A DNA stretch of 64,000 nt from Symbiodinium natans (GCA_905221605.1 CAJNDS010002075.1:605549-669548), one strand, 5' to 3'. Counted from the stretch's first letter, positions 32,116-43,710 are shown. The notes: generated by a model not told the origin, from the sequence alone. Numbers and translations: made by a program.

Positions 32116-32249
32116 TAGGGTTTAGGGTTTAGGGTTTAGGGCTTAGGGCTTAGGGTTTGGGATTTAGGGTTTAGGATTTCGGGTTTAGGGCTTAGGGCTT
32201 AGGGTTTGGGATTTAGGGTTTAGGGTTTAGGGTTTAGGGCTTAGGGCTT

Positions 32250-32830
32250 AGGGCTTAGGGCTTAGGGTTTGGGATCCGCCGACCCTGGCGGCGTGTTTGG
32301 ATGGTTTTGGGGGAGGGAACCCTTCGGGCGGGGGGTGGGGGGTCGGTGCACAATGTTTTTCATAGAGGACCGCGCCACCTGCACGACGTAAACGCATCGA
32401 CCATAGGCGGTTCAGCACAGGGGGTAGGGGCTCCTTTAACAAAACCCCCCCACCCAAAGGTCGAATACCCTAAGAGCATTAGACCCACAGAGGCTCAAAG
32501 CCTGGAGTGAAGGTTCTTGACGGATTAGGGTTCTGGATATAGGGTGTAGGGTTTAGGGTTAGGGGTTTGGGATTTAGGGACTAGGGTTCGAGGTTTCACG
32601 GGGGGGTTGCCTATGTTGCAACCTTACGCCAACCACTCCAAGAGGACGTCTCTACCCCCCCATTCCCACAACACGTCCTCAAACCCCCGAACCCTGGTGC
32701 AGGGGTTTAGGGTTTAGGGTGTAGAGTTTAGCGTTTAGGCTTTAGGGTAACAACAATTTCCGGCTTTGAGGGTTGAGAGGTTTCGGGCCTCTTGGGTCGG
32801 CGTCCTGAGGCCGGAGGCTCCTAAATTTAG
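32250..32830. repeat. Telomeric mosaic, no gene
   Basis: GGGCTTA and TTTAGGG variants and GC-rich unique sequence; frames on both strands are short and unconvincing. Confidence 0.5.
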
Positions 32831-32869
32831 GGTTTAGGGTTTAGGGTTTAGGGTTTAGGGTTTGGGCTA

Positions 32870-33270
32870 CCAAGCCACGCAATGTGGGGGCCCACGCAAT
32901 GATGCTCCACTCCGGCAAGCTTGGCGTAGTTTATGAACTGGAAATTGCCTGCTGCGCATATCTCCTTGGCTGTTCTTACGGTCCGCAAAGCTGCTCCGAA
33001 AAACCTGATGAACATTTGCAGCACCCGAACACCATCTGCCTCACGACCTTGACGCCTTTCCATTTCGCGTTTCATAAACACCATAAGCCCCATAAACCCG
33101 GTCAACCCTATAAACCCTATAAACCCTGTAAACCCTACAAACCCTATAAACTCTAAAGAACCTAAAAACCCCAAAAACCCTATGAACAGCGCCCGAGCAT
33201 CGAGAACTTGCGCACAAGGAGGCAAAGCCATCATCCAGGATAGGGCGGCTGAGTGCGCGCTGATCAGCAA
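32870..33270 (-). CDS. Two exon-like islands around a 9-bp-variant repeat
   Basis: Minus-strand frames at 33,270-33,165 (MLISAHSAALSWMMALPPC, AQVLDARALF) and 33,050-32,872 (VLQMFIRFFGAALRTVRTAK, EICAAGNFQFINYAKLAGVE) flank an array of ATAGGGTTT 9-mers at 33,085-33,160. The 9-mer keeps the frame open across the array, giving a Phe/Gly repeat. The array is more likely an intron or insertion than coding. Family not recognised. Confidence 0.4.
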
Positions 33271-33852
33271 GTCTGTGTTCCTTGAATGCGGATTCAGGTG
33301 AGCACCCGAGACCTAAACTCCAAACCAAACCCTACCTTGAAAGTGGGAAATTCCCGGGTCAGCAGCAAAGCTTGCCGACGGGTCGGTGCTGCTCGGAACA
33401 CCAGCCCAACCCGCAAATGCACCAAGGACTAACGCTAGTAAGTGCTCGTCGGTGTCTTCGGCTTTCGAAATATCTACTTCCTTTGCACAAGTGCACCCTA
33501 AACCCTAAACCCCAAACCCTAAACCCCAAACCCTACACAGTTTGTCCTTGAGGACTTCTGGATCCTCCTCTCTTGTGGAAAGCCTTCCCATTATTTGGGT
33601 CCCATTAAATCAAACTTCTGTGGGCTGAAGAGGGTCATCGAACGGGACATATACAGGGTTCTCATCCATGGGGATATGAGTAGGGCGATATAAAAGACCC
33701 TAAACCCTAACCCTAAACCCTAAACCCTTAACCCTAAACCCTAAACCCTTTTCCCTAAAACCCTAAGACTCCAGATCAACCCTCAGGTTCATGTACCTTA
33801 CCATCACTTTTCCCATCCTTCTTCGTTTCTCTCACCGGGCCCTCACCGCACA

Positions 33853-33970
33853 AAGGGTTTAGGGTTTAGGGTTTAGGGTTTAGGGTTTAGGGTTTAGGGT
33901 TTAGGGTTTAGGGTTTAGGGTTTAGGGTTTAGGGTTTAGGGTTTAGGGCTCAGGGTTTAGGGTTTAGGGT
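33853..33970 (+). repeat. TTTAGGG array
   Basis: About 16 heptamers with one variant. Confidence 0.95.
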
Positions 33971-34530
33971 TCTCTTGGACGGCTCTCCAACTTGTGCGAG
34001 AATGGGTTGAGGGGTTTAGGGTTTCGGGCAACACCTAAACCGGGTGTGATTCCTGCGACACCGGACCTGAAACCTCTCCTCCCAAACCCTGGAACCCTCA
34101 ACCCTAAACCCTAAACCCTAAACCCTAAACCCTAAGACCTACACCCTGGTGCTGTGAGCACGAGGGAACTTGGAGGATCGGGAGGGGGGGGGGGCTTCGT
34201 TGTAGTTGTGAAGTACCTATAACTCTGTACTTACTTGCTAAGTCCCCTGATCCTTCAGGAAAAGTGTTCTACTAAATTCTCCTTTAGAAACCCCTAAGCA
34301 CCGTTTAGTACGGGTATAAAGTTTCCATGAGTGTCCGGCTGTGGTGTTTGTGAGGAACCACAGGGGGTGTAAGGGAGGCGCAAGAGCGGCCGATTCCCCA
34401 AGCAGTAGTGCCTTGACAGCCTTAACACGCAAAAACAGGCCGTACTAAGCCGTAATCATGCAATGAATGGTTTAGGGTTTAGGGTTTAGGGATTAGGGTT
34501 TTTTAGGGCTTTTTACACAAACCCCAAGTG
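33970..34530. repeat. Telomeric mosaic and AT-rich spacer
   Basis: CCCTAAA array at 34,098-34,140, G-run at 34,183-34,192, unique stretch to 34,465. No convincing gene. Confidence 0.5.
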
Positions 34531-34544
34531 CCCTAAACCCTTGT

Positions 34545-34692
34545 AGGCCTTCGGGTTTTCCAGCCCCGCTACCCAAGACTCGCTCACATTCATTCGACCG
34601 GCAAGGTTCGCGATAGCTCGAACTTGATCCACAATGGGCAGGGCCTCCATCTCAAGCACGGTGACCTGGAAAGTGTCAAGCCGGAATCTCAA
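34545..34692 (-). CDS. Exon-like island, unknown protein
   Basis: Minus-strand frame of about 45 codons: LRFRLDTFQVTVLEMEALP, then IVDQVRAIANLAGRMNVSES and WVAGL. Excellent coding composition; the other two frames have several stops. One of the clearest hidden exons in the window. No family recognised. Confidence 0.55.
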
Positions 34693-34839
34693 ACAGGGTT
34701 TAGGGTTTGGGGTTTAGGGTTTAGTTAGGGTTTAGGGTTTCGGGCTCAGGGCTTGAATTGGGCGGGGCGGGGAGGGTGGAGGAGGGGAAACCCCAAACCC
34801 CAAACCTTGAACCCCCCTCATCTCTAAACCCCAAATAAA

Positions 34840-35052
34840 CCCTAAAGACAGTTTTCGTCATGCTACCCCTGAGCAACTCCCAAATAAGCCCTAAAGAAAG
34901 CTTGAGTCATGCTACCCCCAAGCTCTAAACCCCAAACAAGCCCTAGCCATGCTACCCCTAAGCTCTAAACCCAAATAAGCCCTAAAGAAAGCTTGAGTCC
35001 TGCTACCCCTAAGCTTTATACCCCAAATAAGCAGTCATGCTACCCCTAAGCT
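34840..35052 (+). repeat. Tandem repeat, about 52-bp unit
   Basis: Four to five degenerate copies of a unit containing AAATAAGCCCTAAAGAAAGC, TTGAGTCATGCTACCCCTAA and GCTCTAAACC. Confidence 0.85.
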
Positions 35053-35457
35053 CTAAACCCTAAACCCTAAACCCTAAACCCTAAACCCTAAACCCCTTGT
35101 GGCTTTAGTCATCCTTCGGTCTTTTGGCCACAAAGGCAAGTCCGCACCTGGGCGCCTTGGCTCTCCAAACCTGGGTCCGTCAGGGTTTCGGGTTTAGGGT
35201 TTAGGGTTTAGGGTTTAGGGTTTAGGGTTTAGGGTTTAGGGTTTAGGAATTAGGGTTTAGGGTTTAGGATTTAGGGTTTAGGGCTTAGAGTTTAGGGTTT
35301 AGGGTTTAGGGCTTAGGGTTCAGCATCTCAAGTCCAAGCATTTCACTAATAGAGCTCCTTATTCCGGTATCGAATATCGACCCACCCACCCATTGGACCC
35401 CAGAACATTATGACATTTCATCTTTCGTTGTAACCTTAAAACTTTAGGCTCAGTAGG

Positions 35458-35815
35458 CGGCCGCCCAGAGGCCCTCAACCCTAAAAGCAGGCCCTAAACC
35501 CTAAAAACTAAACCAGCACAGAGGAGGCCCAGAGTAAGCCCTAAACCCTAAACCAGCCCAGAGTAGGCCCTAAACCCAAAAGCCAGCCCAGAGTAGGCCT
35601 TAAACCCTAAAGCCAGCCTAGAGTAGGCCTTAAACCCTAAAGCCAACCCAGAGTCGGCCTTAAACCCTAAAGCCAACCCAGAGTCGGCCTTAAACCCTAA
35701 AGCCAGCCCACCCTAAACCCTAAAACCAGCCCAGAGTAGCCCTAAACCTTAAAACCAGCCCAGAGTAGGCCCTGAACCCTAAAGCCAGCCCAGAGTGCCT
35801 CAAACCCTAAAACCA
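35458..35815 (+). repeat. Tandem repeat, about 30-bp unit
   Basis: About twelve copies of a unit reading TTAAACCCTAAAGCCAGCCC followed by AGAGTAGGCC: a telomeric heptamer fused to a unique 18-20-mer. Confidence 0.9.
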
Positions 35816-35884
35816 GCCCTGATGGCCATGCCTGGCCCCACCCTACCCCACCCTTGATCATCTTCCTCTGGAGACGTGCTTGAA

Positions 35885-36000
35885 ATTTCGGTGGAAAGCC
35901 GCGAAGGTTCGGTGGACAACCGCGAAAGTTCGTTTGCCGTGAATTATTGGAAAACCGCGAAAGTTCGGTGGAAAACCGTGAAGCCATTGGCCGTTGAATA
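35885..36000 (+). repeat. Degenerate 20-22 bp tandem repeat
   Basis: About four copies of CGGTGGAAAACCGCGAAAGTT-like units. The 87-codon minus frame here is its translation. Confidence 0.7.
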
Positions 36001-36361
36001 TACATAGGTTAGAGAGGGCTTAGGGTTTCAGAGGTTCAGGGGTTCAGGGTTTCAGGGTTTTGGGTTCAGGGCTTAGACCTTAGAATTTAAAGCTCAGAGT
36101 TTCGGGTAAGCCAGTCAAGCCCTCGGCCGGGAGCCTTTTTTTCTGGTTGAGTCCTAGACCCGAAACACCTAAACTCCCAAACTCCTAAGCTTCTGAGCTC
36201 CTAAACTGTCCGAAGCCACAAACCCCTAAAACCCCAAACCCTGAACCCTGCACCTTCAACCCTAGAAGCAAGCCCTCAACCCTAAAAGCCTGAACCCTAA
36301 ACCCTGAACCCCAGACCCTAGACCCTGAACCCTGAACCCTAAACCCTGAACCCGATAACCC

Positions 36362-36450
36362 TCAATGCTGAACCCTAAACCCTAAACCCTAAACCCTAAA
36401 CCCTAAACCCTAAACCCTAAACCCTAAACCCTAAACCCTAAACCCTAAGC
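36362..36450 (-). repeat. CCCTAAA array
   Basis: About eleven heptamers. Confidence 0.95.
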
Positions 36451-36474
36451 CCAAGCAAACAAAACCCCTCAGGA

Positions 36475-36597
36475 GGACCTTCAACGGGGCCAGGCAGCTC
36501 CTCTGAAGAGCTGCGACCTCCAGCAAGGAGGTCGGGGCCTCTTCGGTCCCGTTGGCCTTGAGCCCGGTGACCACCTCCTCCACGTTAGTCCTCCATT
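36475..36597 (-). CDS. Exon-like island, unknown protein
   Basis: Minus-strand frame TNVEEVVTGLKANGTEEAPT, then SLLEVAALQRSCLAPLKVLL. Strong coding appearance with GC3-rich codons. With the minus-strand islands at 38.1, 38.9, 39.3, 40.4, 41.05, 41.5 and 43.2 kb it may belong to one long gene with telomere-filled introns. Confidence 0.5.
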
Positions 36598-37223
36598 CGG
36601 GCTTTGGGGTTTTTAAGGTTGGGGGTTTCGGGTTTTAGGGTTTAAGGTTAGGGGTTTTGGGGTTTTTGACGTTGGGGGTTTCGGGTGTTAGGACTAAGGT
36701 TTGGGTTTTGGGTTTTGGGGTTTAGGGTTTGGGGTTCGGGGTTTTGGGGTTTGGGGTTTAGAGGACGACCAATCAGACATCTTATAGGTTCGGGGTTTTG
36801 GGGTTCAGGGTTTGGGGTTTTGGGTTTTGGGGTTTAGGGTTTGGGGTTTCGGGCAAAGGTTTAGGGCCTCTGGTTTAGGGTTTAACTCCTAAACCCCAAG
36901 CCCGCTTAACCCTCCCACCCGAAACTGTCCTAGACTTTGGGGGGTGTGGGTTACAAGGCTCGGGCGTGCATTGCAAGCACAGGCACCACAAGAACGAGTA
37001 GGGTTTAGGCTCTAGGGCGTAGGGTTCAAGGCTTCGTGGTCTCAATGCAGCTTTGTAGTGTTGTGAGTAGTAGCCCCCTCCCCCAAACTACTTTGCAATG
37101 GAAGAGTGGGGTAGTGGGGTACGGCGCGGGATCCCCTGAATCAAGTTCTGAGTAGGGAATGGGGGGAATGAGGTACCCTATACAAATCCCGTCAAGGGTA
37201 TATGTGGTTGCGCCCAACGAGGC

Positions 37224-37330
37224 CCCCCCCCCCCTCCCTTCCCCCCCTCCCCCCTCCCCCCTCCCCCCCCCCTCACCCCCCCCTCCCCCCCCCCCTCCCC
37301 CCCTCCCCCCTGCCCCCCCCTCACCAACCC
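37224..37330 (+). repeat. C-rich low-complexity tract
   Basis: About 100 bp of nearly pure C with T/A interruptions. The poly-Pro and poly-Gly frames here are artefacts. Confidence 0.95.
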
Positions 37331-37682
37331 CCCCGCGGGGTGGTTGTGGGTTGGTTTAGGGTTTAGGGTTTTAGGGTTTAGAGTTTGGGGTTTTGGGTAG
37401 GGTTTAGGGTTTACTCCCTGTTGAAGTTGCATATATAGGGATAATTAAGCCTCATGAAGGTTGTTTAATTGAACACACCTAGGGGGCGGGTTCTTGAGGG
37501 AGGAATTAGTAGGGGAACCCATTGCTCGATGCAGTTTAGTGGCATCTCCCTGTTGAATTTGCCTGTGTGGTCGCTGTTGGCCTTCCGCGAAAGCAGCGCG
37601 ATCCGCCAGGTGGAGGCCTCTTGTTTCTTGGCCGAGGGGGCTTCGGGTTTAGGGCTCAGGGGCCTCCGGAAGAAGGGACGTG

Positions 37683-37753
37683 TATACATATATATATATA
37701 TATATTTATTTATTTATTTTCACAAGATCAATATATATATATATATATATATT
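37683..37753 (+). repeat. (TA)n/(TTTA)n microsatellite
   Basis: Two TA runs separated by TTTATTTATTTA and a short unique stretch. Confidence 0.95.
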
Positions 37754-38019
37754 GCAACTTTTAGGGTGTTTGGGGGATACTAAGAATATAACCCTACTTC
37801 ATGTGGGTTCAGGGTTTAAGGATCAGGGGGTCCTGGACCGGATTGCTGGTGACGTTGAAGCTCTCCCGGACAAAGGACCCGTAGCCTTGGCTGCACTTAG
37901 GGTTTAGGGTTTAGGGTTTAGGGTTTAGGGTTTAGGGTTTAGGGTTTAGGGTTTAGGGTTTAGGGTTTAGGGTTTACGGTTTAGGGTTTAGGGCTTGGGG
38001 TTGAGGGTTAGCACCACAC

Positions 38020-38152
38020 AAAGTAGCCGCGCACCAGGGGGGAGTTCCGACATTTCGAGGCCCAGGGGTCCTCCTTCCCGGCATTCTTCCGCACGAAGCT
38101 GTTTCGCCCGCCCGTGGGCACAATGACATCCTCGGAGGGCCCTGAAAAAACC
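38020..38152 (-). CDS. Exon-like island, unknown protein
   Basis: Minus-strand frame GPSEDVIVPTGGRNSFVRK, then NAGKEDPWASKCRNSPLVRG and YFVWC. Clean 44-codon frame next to telomeric repeats. No family recognised. Confidence 0.5.
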
Positions 38153-38226
38153 CTCTGAGAAGGATTAGGGTCTAGGGTTTAGGGTTCCAGGTTCAGGGTT
38201 CAGGGTTTAGGGTTAGGGTTTAGGGT

Positions 38227-38312
38227 TTTTAAACCCTCTGAAAAAATATTCCTGGATATGACATCCTCTTCAACCCAATAAGGGAGAAAATGTCCCAAGA
38301 CCCTACCGAGCA
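38227..38312. repeat. Dispersed repeat with AAAAATATTCCTG motif, copy 2
   Basis: Matches 16,990-17,075; non-coding. Confidence 0.6.
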
Positions 38313-38397
38313 TCGTTGCTGCAGATCATCTGAGGCTTCTCCTTCCGCCGTATGCCTTTGTTGTCTTTTGTTAGGGTTTAGGGTTTAGGGTTTAGGG

Positions 38398-38543
38398 TTT
38401 GGGGTTTGGGGTTTGGGGTTTGGGGTTTGGGGTTTGGGGTTTGGGGTTTGGGGTATGGGGTTTAGGGTTTAGGGTTTAGGGTTTAGGGTTTAGGGTTTAG
38501 GGTTTAGGGTTTAGGGTTTAGGGTTTAGGGTTTAGGGTTTAGG
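38398..38543 (+). repeat. TTTGGGG array next to TTTAGGG array
   Basis: About eight TTTGGGG heptamers (38,398-38,455) switch abruptly to about eleven TTTAGGG heptamers. Confidence 0.9.
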
Positions 38544-38889
38544 CGGCGGGGGGGGGAGGTGGGGGGGTAGGGCACCTTTTCAGGATGCCGAACCATGTGG
38601 TGATCACGGAAGTTCCGATCATACTTCAGAAAACATTGAGAGAACGATGCCCGCGATCGCTCTAAGACAGGGCAAAAATCCCAAAATATGCAGACAGCAA
38701 AAAGAAAAAAGAACTAAAGCCCCTAACACCTTAAAGTCCTGAAGTCCAAAAGCCCTAGAGCCCCAAAGCCCTGAAGCCCTTGCAACCCTAAACCCTAAAG
38801 CCCTAAACCCTAAACCCCTAAACCCTAAACCCTAAACCCTAAACCCTAAACCCTAAACCCTCAACCCTTTGCAACCCTGAGACAGCCCA

Positions 38890-38985
38890 GGTGCTGGGAC
38901 CAGCTTGCGAGAAGAGACCTTGCAGGAGGCCCATCAGTGGCGCCTTCGCTCCACAGCAATCCTCCTCAAAAAAAGAGGCAGATCC
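38890..38985 (-). CDS. Exon-like island, unknown protein
   Basis: Minus-strand frame SASFFEEDCCGAKAPLMGL, then LQGLFSQAGPSTWAVS. No family recognised. Confidence 0.4.
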
Positions 38986-39254
38986 TAGGGTTTAGGGTTT
39001 AGGGTTTAGGGTTTAGGGTTTAGGGTTTAGGGTTTAGGGTTTAGGGTTTAGGGTTTAGGGTTTAGGGTTTGGGGTTTGGGGTTTGGGGTTTAGGGTTTAG
39101 GGTTTAGGGTTAGGATGAAGCTCGGATTTCGGGGTCGCCCTCCTTCAACCCGAAAGTTCAGGGTTTGATAACCCTAAACCCTAAAGAACCCCAAACCCTA
39201 AACCCCAAACCCTAAACCCTAAACCCCAAACCCTAAACCCTAAACCCTAAACAA

Positions 39255-39362
39255 AATTCCACAACTCTCAACCCCAGGGCTGGTCTCCTCGTCCACTGCC
39301 ACCACCATGCGCAAGCTCCTCGGCTGGAGCTGGGGGCCCTCGAATCTTAGGGTCGCCCTGGT
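39255..39362 (-). CDS. Exon-like island, unknown protein
   Basis: Minus-strand frame TLRFEGPQLQPRSLRMVVAV, then DEETSPGVE, with GC3-rich codons. A second frame is also open, so the assignment is moderate. Confidence 0.35.
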
Positions 39363-39389
39363 CTGGTTTAAGGGGACTTGGGGTTTAGG

Positions 39390-39803
39390 AGGGTTGAGGG
39401 TTTAGGGTTTAGGGTTTAGGGTTTAGGGTTTGTTTAGGGTTTAGGGTTTAGGGTTTAGGGTTTAGGGTGTAGGGTTTAGGGTTTAGGGTTTAGGGTTTAG
39501 GGTTTAGGGTTTAGGGTTTAGGGTTTAGGGTTTAGGGTTGCGGGTTTAGGGTTTAGGGTTTAGGGTTTAGGGTTTAGGGTTTAGGGTTTAGGGTTTAGGG
39601 TTTAGGGTTTAGGGTTTAGGGTTTAGGGTTTAGGGTTTAGGGGTGAGGGTTTAGGGTTGAGGGGTTAGGGTTTAGGGTTTAGGGTTTAGGGTTTAGGGTT
39701 TAGGGTTTAGGGTTTAGGGTTTAGGGTTTAGGGTTTAGGGTTTAGGGTTTAGGGTTTAGGGTTTAGGGTTTAGGGTTTAGGGTTTAGGGTTTAGGGTTTA
39801 GGG
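39390..39803 (+). repeat. Longest TTTAGGG array (about 410 bp)
   Basis: About 57 heptamers with a few variant units. Confidence 0.97.
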
Positions 39804-39944
39804 CGATTGGCCCGGCTTACTAGACTTTAAGGGCGTTTACATGGTCCCTTCACATGGGGCCCTCAATTGGGGAACACTTAGATACCCTGTATATACCCTT
39901 TAAAACCCAAGAGCCGAGACTTCAGAACCCTTCAAAGCAGGTTT

Positions 39945-40035
39945 AGGGTTTAGGGCTTAGGGCTTAGGGCTTAGGGCTTAGGGCTTAGGGCTCAGGGCTT
40001 AGGGCTTAGGGCTTAAGGCTCAGGGTTTAGGGTTT
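39945..40035 (+). repeat. GGGCTTA variant array
   Basis: About nine copies of GGGCTTA with two variants. Confidence 0.9.
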
Positions 40036-40389
40036 AGGGGTTAAGGGACCATGTTAGGGACCACGCAACTTCCCTGAGATCCAACTTTAGGATTTGGGGC
40101 TGGGGGTTTGGGGATTGCATGGTTTCGGGTTTAGGGCTTAAGGGCTGAGGTCTTCTTCGGGTTTAGGATTGAGGGCTTGGGGCTTAAGGCTGGTAGGGTC
40201 TAGGTGCTTAGGGGTCAGACACATGGATCTTTGACAATCTATTCCAAATCACACAAGGTGCCTGCTTTTGGGGTTGGCTACTGAGTCAGGAATCAGAACC
40301 CTCAACCCTAAACCCTAAACCCTGAACCCTGAACCCTAAACCCTAAACCCTAAATCCTAAACCCTAAACCCTAAACCCTCGAACCCCAG

Positions 40390-40455
40390 GCTCTTGGGAT
40401 CCAGATCCAGCGCCGCCAGGGACACGTAGCCCATGAGCACCTGGGCCTGGCAAGG
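40390..40455 (-). CDS. Exon-like island, unknown protein
   Basis: Minus-strand frame AQVLMGYVSLAALDLDPKSL beginning after a GCCAG acceptor-like site. No family recognised. Confidence 0.4.
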
Positions 40456-41009
40456 GTTTAGGGTTTGGGGTTTAGGGTTTAGGGTTTAGGGTTACAAGGG
40501 TTTAGGGTTTCGGTTTAGGGTTTAAGGGTTTAGGGTTTAAGGTTTAGGGTTTAGGGTTTAGGGTTTAGGGTTTAGGGTTTAGGGTTTGGGGTTTGGGGTT
40601 TAGGGTTTAGGGCTTATGGTTCAGCATCTCAAGTCACTAGTCAAGCAATTACTCCAGGAAAATACCCACCCGCCCAAAGAATCCCACAACATTAAGAAAA
40701 TATTTCACTTGTAGAACGACCTTGCCCAGCAAAAAAATGACCTGGCCCAGAAAAAAATGACCTCTTAGCGTTTTTAGGGTTTTGAGGGGTTGTTAGGGTT
40801 TAGGAGGTTGGGGACTATAGTGAGTAGATACTAAGTAGAGTTATGAATACCCTAAAAGGGGCCCTCCGATCCTCCATAAACGCCGAACTCCAAACTCCAA
40901 ACTCCAACACCCCAAACCCCCAAACCCTCAACCCTCCTCCGAAACCGTGACCCTAAGCCCTAAACCCTAAACCCCCAAGAGGCCCCCAGTGATAAACCCC
41001 CCCCCCCCT

Positions 41010-41105
41010 AAGGCCGCTCCTGGCTGATGAAAGGATTCCAGAAGCTGGGCTCGTCACTGAAGAGGAGGACCGGGGACGAGCCCATGTCTTCCTTGAAGGC
41101 GGGTT
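41010..41105 (-). CDS. Exon-like island, unknown protein
   Basis: Minus-strand frame AFKEDMGSSPVLLFSDEPSF, then WNPFISQERP and stop. Clean and protein-like; may be terminal or end at a donor just inside. No family recognised. Confidence 0.5.
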
Positions 41106-41489
41106 TTGGGGTTTCAGGGCTGCTTTAGGGGTCTAAAGTTCAGGGCTGAGGGTTTGGGGTTTAGGGCTTAAGGGCTTTTGGGCTTCAGGGGAGTTAGGGC
41201 TTCAGGGGAGTTAGGGCTTCAGGGCTTTAGGGGGGTTCGTGTTTAAGTCTTGGGGAGAGCTGATCGGGTCTGACCTAAACACTCATGGAAGCACGAAAGT
41301 CCACGAGAATCATCCCTTGGGTTTAGTTAGGGATTGGAGGATTGGGCTTGGAGTTTAGGGTTCACAGTGTAAGGCGTCGATCCGAAAATCAAACCACACA
41401 GCAGTTCCTAAACCCTAAACCCTAAACCCTAAACCCTAAACCCTAAACCCTAAACCCTGAACCCTAAACCCTAAACCCTAAACCTCTTA

Positions 41490-41586
41490 GAGGGCAAGAG
41501 CTGCCACGAAAAGGAAGCCCAAGGCTCGTCGCACGCCGCGTCCGTAGGCCCATTGCGCAAGTCCAGCTTTAGATCGCGGCCTTCCG
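41490..41586 (-). CDS. Exon-like island, unknown protein
   Basis: Minus-strand frame EGRDLKLDLRNGPTDAACDE, then PWASFSWQLLPS. A second open frame exists. No family recognised. Confidence 0.35.
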
Positions 41587-41809
41587 GGTTTAGGGTTTAG
41601 GGTTTAGGGTTGAGGGTTTAGGGTTTAGGGTTTAGGGTTTGGGGTTTAGGGTTTAGGGTTTAGGGTTTAGGGTTTAGGGTCTTAAGGCTTTATGCATCAG
41701 GGTTCGGGTAACAAACCTCCCTAAACCCTTAGGGGGTTCCGCTTGAAAGTGTAAGGAAGCCTAAAGCCCAACTGCAACACCCAAAACCCCAAAAAGCCCT
41801 TTAGGAACT

Positions 41810-41915
41810 TAGAGTGTTCTTGAGGGAAGCGGGGTTCAAGGGGGGCATGCAACCCAAAGATCCCGAATACTCCCCACTACTTCCCTAAGGTTCCCTAGGT
41901 ACCAATTTCATGAAC
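41810..41915. mobile_element. MITE family 3, degenerate copy
   Basis: GTTCTTGAGGGAAGCGGGGT at 41,817, then CCCCACTACTTCCCTAAGG, related to the elements at 49.95 and 51.57 kb. Confidence 0.45.
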
Positions 41916-42059
41916 CCTAAACCCTAAACTCTACACCCTATACCCTCCCTTACCCTAAACCCTAAACCCTAAACCCCTAAACCCCTAAACCCCTAAACCC
42001 TAAACCCTAAACCCTAAACCCTAAACCCTAAACCCTAAACCCTAAACCTTACTGGCCGT

Positions 42060-42300
42060 TTAGGGTTTAGGGTTTAGGGGTTAGGGTTTAGGGTTTAGGG
42101 TTTAAGAGTTAAGGGTTAAGGGTTAAGGGTTCAGGGTTCAGGGTTCAGGGTTAGTTCAGGGTTAAGGGTTAAGAGTTCAGGGTTCAGGGTTCAGGGTTCA
42201 GGGTTCAGGGTTTAGGGTTTAGGGTTCAGGGTTCAGGGTTCAGGGTTCAGGGTTCAGGGTTCAGGGTTAAGGGTTTAGGGTTTAGGGTTTAGGGTTTAGG
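42060..42300 (+). repeat. TTCAGGG and TTAAGGG variant arrays
   Basis: Homogenised TTCAGGG blocks (42,180-42,268) alternate with TTAAGGG and TTTAGGG. Confidence 0.9.
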
Positions 42301-42442
42301 GTTTAAGGTTCAAGCCCTAGGTTTAGCCCTCCAAGGGTCTCAAATTCCTAGCACGCTCCCCACATCATAGGCCTTCCCACAGGAAGAAGTCCAGCTGGAG
42401 ATGCTGCAGCTTCCTGGGCTTAACGGTTTTAGGGGGTTTAGG

Positions 42443-42660
42443 GTTTCGAGTTTAGGGTTTAGGGGGTTTAGGGGGTTTAGGGGGTTTAGGGGGTTTAGGG
42501 GGTTTAGGGGGTTTAGGGGGTTTAGGTGGTTTAGGGGGTTTAGGGGGTTTAGGGGGTTTAGGGGGTTTAGGGGGTTTAGGGGGTTTAGGGGGTTTAGGGG
42601 GTTTAGGGGGTTTAGGGGGTTTAGGGGGTCTAGGGGGTCTAGGGGGTCTAGGGGGTTTAA
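42443..42660 (+). repeat. Nonamer array GGGGGTTTA
   Basis: About 24 copies of a 9-bp unit, ending in three GGGGGTCTA copies. Because 9 is a multiple of three, it translates as an open Gly-Phe-Arg repeat of 100 codons, which I do not regard as a gene. Confidence 0.95.
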
Positions 42661-43149
42661 GGGTTTCAGGGGTTTGGGGCCTTCAGGGACTCCTAGCGGT
42701 TAAGGGCTTGGGGTTTAGGGTTTAGGGTTTAGGGTTTAGGGTTTAGGGTTTAGGGTTTAGGGTTTAGGGATATTCTGAACCCCCTTAAACCCAGCCACGT
42801 CGTAACAAAGTCGGGCCTAGGGCTCCTCAAAAAAAAACCAAGACAAAAAGCCAAACTCCCCTACATCTAAAACCCCTAAAGCCCTGCAACCCCTGAAGCC
42901 TACACCGAACCCGATAAGGACCCTAAGGCGGGGTTTAGGGCTTTGGGCTTTGGGTCTAGGGTTTGGTTATAGGGTCCTTCAGCTCAAGGGAAATGTTCCC
43001 TACGGAACCTTAGTAACGCTTAGGAAGCCTTAGGGAGTAGTGGGGATTAGGGTGTAGTAGTTTAGTTTAGGGTTTAAGGTTTAGGGTTCAGGGTTATGGA
43101 ACCTTGGGTAACATGCCCCCTTGAAACCCCCTCCCAGGACCCCAAAATT

Positions 43150-43222
43150 AAAACCTCGCACAAGTCCAGGAATCCAGTTGCAGCCGCCCTCCTGGCCATA
43201 GAGCCTCGGTTCTGTTGAGCTG
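43150..43222 (-). CDS. Exon-like island, unknown protein
   Basis: Minus-strand frame LYGQEGGCNWIPGLVR in a unique island. Short; no family recognised. Confidence 0.3.
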
Positions 43223-43710
43223 GGGGGGGTTAGGGCTAACCCTAAACCCTAAACCCTAAACCCTAAACCCTAAACCCTAAACCCTAAACCCTAACCCCCT
43301 GAACTTTCAACCCCAGGCGCCGGCCTTAAAGAACCCTCAACTTTGAACCCCCGATCCCCGGCCTTCAGGCTGTGAAACCTTATTTAGGGTTTAGGGTTTA
43401 GGGTTTAGGGTTTAGGGTTTAAGGTTTAGGGTTTAGGGTTTAGGGTTTAGGGTCTAGGGTAAAACAAGTGCCCCACGAAAATACCCCCCACACGTTGTAG
43501 TCCTTTCAAAAAGAACTCCTAAAAGGTGCCCCTTTTTGCATTTAGAACCTTAAAACCCTAAAACCTGAAAATATTAAAGTCTGTAACCCGCAAACCCGAA
43601 ACCCCAAAGCCTAAACCCTTAAACCTTAAACCCTAAAGCCCTAAAGCCCTAAAGCCCTAAACCCCTAAACCCCTAAACTCCTAAATCCCCACCGGCTGCC
43701 TGGCCTCTTC

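Noticed and set aside
32870-33050. Transaldolase-like or aldolase-like assignment for the VLQMFIRFFGAALRTVRTAK island
   Set aside because: Only a loose resemblance to the strand-helix pattern; no catalytic lysine context could be placed.
37159-37432. Poly-Pro and poly-Gly frames
   Set aside because: C-homopolymer-rich tract, probably also error-prone in assembly.
42401-42703. 100-codon Gly-Phe-Arg repeat protein
   Set aside because: Product of a 9-bp telomere-variant array; no start context or flanking exon evidence.
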